Of a stretch of 7,255 bases of DNA, positions 6,904 through 7,255 are shown piece by piece. The notes under the pieces are model-generated. The model saw only the letters and a list, made by a program, of their open reading frames with translations. It ran no database searches and was not told where the DNA came from. The stretch comes from Verrucomicrobiota bacterium (GTDB lineage: Bacteria; Verrucomicrobiota; Verrucomicrobiia; Limisphaerales; JACRJZ01): NCBI GenBank assembly GCA_022711695.1, contig JAKLEJ010000176.1, forward strand, positions 1 to 7,255. Direction: 5' to 3'. Each line of letters opens with the position of its first letter. The first letter of the stretch is position 1. A program made the translations under genes and the position numbers.

Positions 6904-7255
6904 ATGAAAACAAACCGAATCGTGATCTTCGACACCACCCTCCGCGACGGGGAGCAGTGCCCCGGGGCCTCCATGAACCTGCGCGAGAAGCTGGAGGTGG
7001 CCCGGCAACTGGCCCGCCTCAAAGTCGATGTCATCGAGGGCGGGTTTCCCGTGATCAGCGAAGGCGATTTCACCGCGGTTCAGACCATCGCCCGCGAAAT
7101 CAAGGGTCCGATCGTTGCCGGCCTGGCCCGCTGCGTCCCCAAGGACATCGAGGCCGCCGGGGCCGCCCTCAAGCCCGCCGGCCGACGCGGCCGCATCCAC
7201 GTCTTCCTCGCCACGTCACCCATCCACCGCGAGTTCAAATTCGGCAAGGCACAAT
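6904..7255 (+). CDS. leuA: 2-isopropylmalate synthase LeuA (3' end missing)
   Basis: LeuA condenses acetyl-CoA with 2-oxoisovalerate to give 2-isopropylmalate, the first committed step of leucine synthesis in the cytosol. The 117 visible residues are the start of the HMGL-like TIM barrel: I-F-D-T-T-L-R-D-G-E-Q (R14 and D15 near the metal and substrate site), P-G-A-S-M-N, E-K-L-E-V-A-R-Q-L, V-D-V-I-E-G-G-F-P, A-G-L-A-R-C and H-V-F-L-A-T-S-P-I-H. These favour LeuA over homocitrate or citramalate synthase. The usual E-A-G-F-P reads E-G-G-F-P here. The frame runs off the window, so the C-terminal leucine-binding domain cannot be checked. No Shine-Dalgarno sequence precedes the ATG; instead there is an unstructured A/C-rich stretch (6887-6903). 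The leucine-codon leader upstream supports the assignment. Confidence 0.96.
   Translation, partial: MKTNRIVIFDTTLRDGEQCPGASMNLREKLEVARQLARLKVDVIEGGFPVISEGDFTAVQTIAREIKGPIVAGLARCVPKDIEAAGAALKPAGRRGRIHVFLATSPIHREFKFGKAQ

Overview
The window is GC-rich bacterial chromosome with every supported gene on the + strand. The mix suggests Verrucomicrobiota (Limisphaerales/Pedosphaera-like) or a neighbouring PVC lineage: a PQQ-type propeller fused to a chitobiase-C-like domain and a LamG-like domain, GC-rich housekeeping genes with weak Shine-Dalgarno signals, and a short purine/pyrimidine-rich intergenic palindrome. This placement is inference, because no rRNA or other marker is present.

Layout: (1) positions 1-1706 hold the 3' part of a large secreted-type beta-propeller protein. 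(2) Positions 1707-2198 are non-coding: a 69-bp imperfect palindrome, a TTGACA box with a poor -10, and a TPP riboswitch. (3) thiC (2199-4169) makes the thiamin pyrimidine and is the riboswitch's target. (4) A small gamma-glutamylcyclotransferase-fold protein (4366-4833) has a good Shine-Dalgarno sequence. (5) An exported gamma-glutamyltranspeptidase-fold Ntn hydrolase (4907-6625) has a promoter placed so that its mRNA would be leaderless. (6) Positions 6626-6903 hold a promoter, a short leucine-rich leader peptide gene and an intrinsic terminator. (7) The 5' part of leuA (6904 to the window end) encodes 2-isopropylmalate synthase, the first committed enzyme of leucine synthesis.

The most notable system is the leuA leader. 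A 24-codon reading frame starting with GTG contains two runs of three leucine codons (6743-6751 and 6761-6769). Around it are four RNA segments that can form a protector helix (6739-6746 with 6779-6786), an antiterminator (6777-6787 with 6815-6825) and a terminator (6815-6826 with 6829-6840 plus a T-run). Protector and antiterminator share one strand, and antiterminator and terminator share another, as in enterobacterial trp/leu attenuators. The leader peptide also appears to be translated from a leaderless transcript: TTGACC-N16-TATCTT ends seven bases before its GTG.

Two biosynthetic genes therefore sit behind two different RNA controls: thiC behind a metabolite-binding riboswitch, and leuA behind a translation-coupled attenuator. 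The gamma-glutamyl pair between them looks like a glutathione-turnover module at first sight. However, the transpeptidase homologue lacks most of the residues that hold the gamma-glutamyl group in the E. coli enzyme, so its substrate is open.
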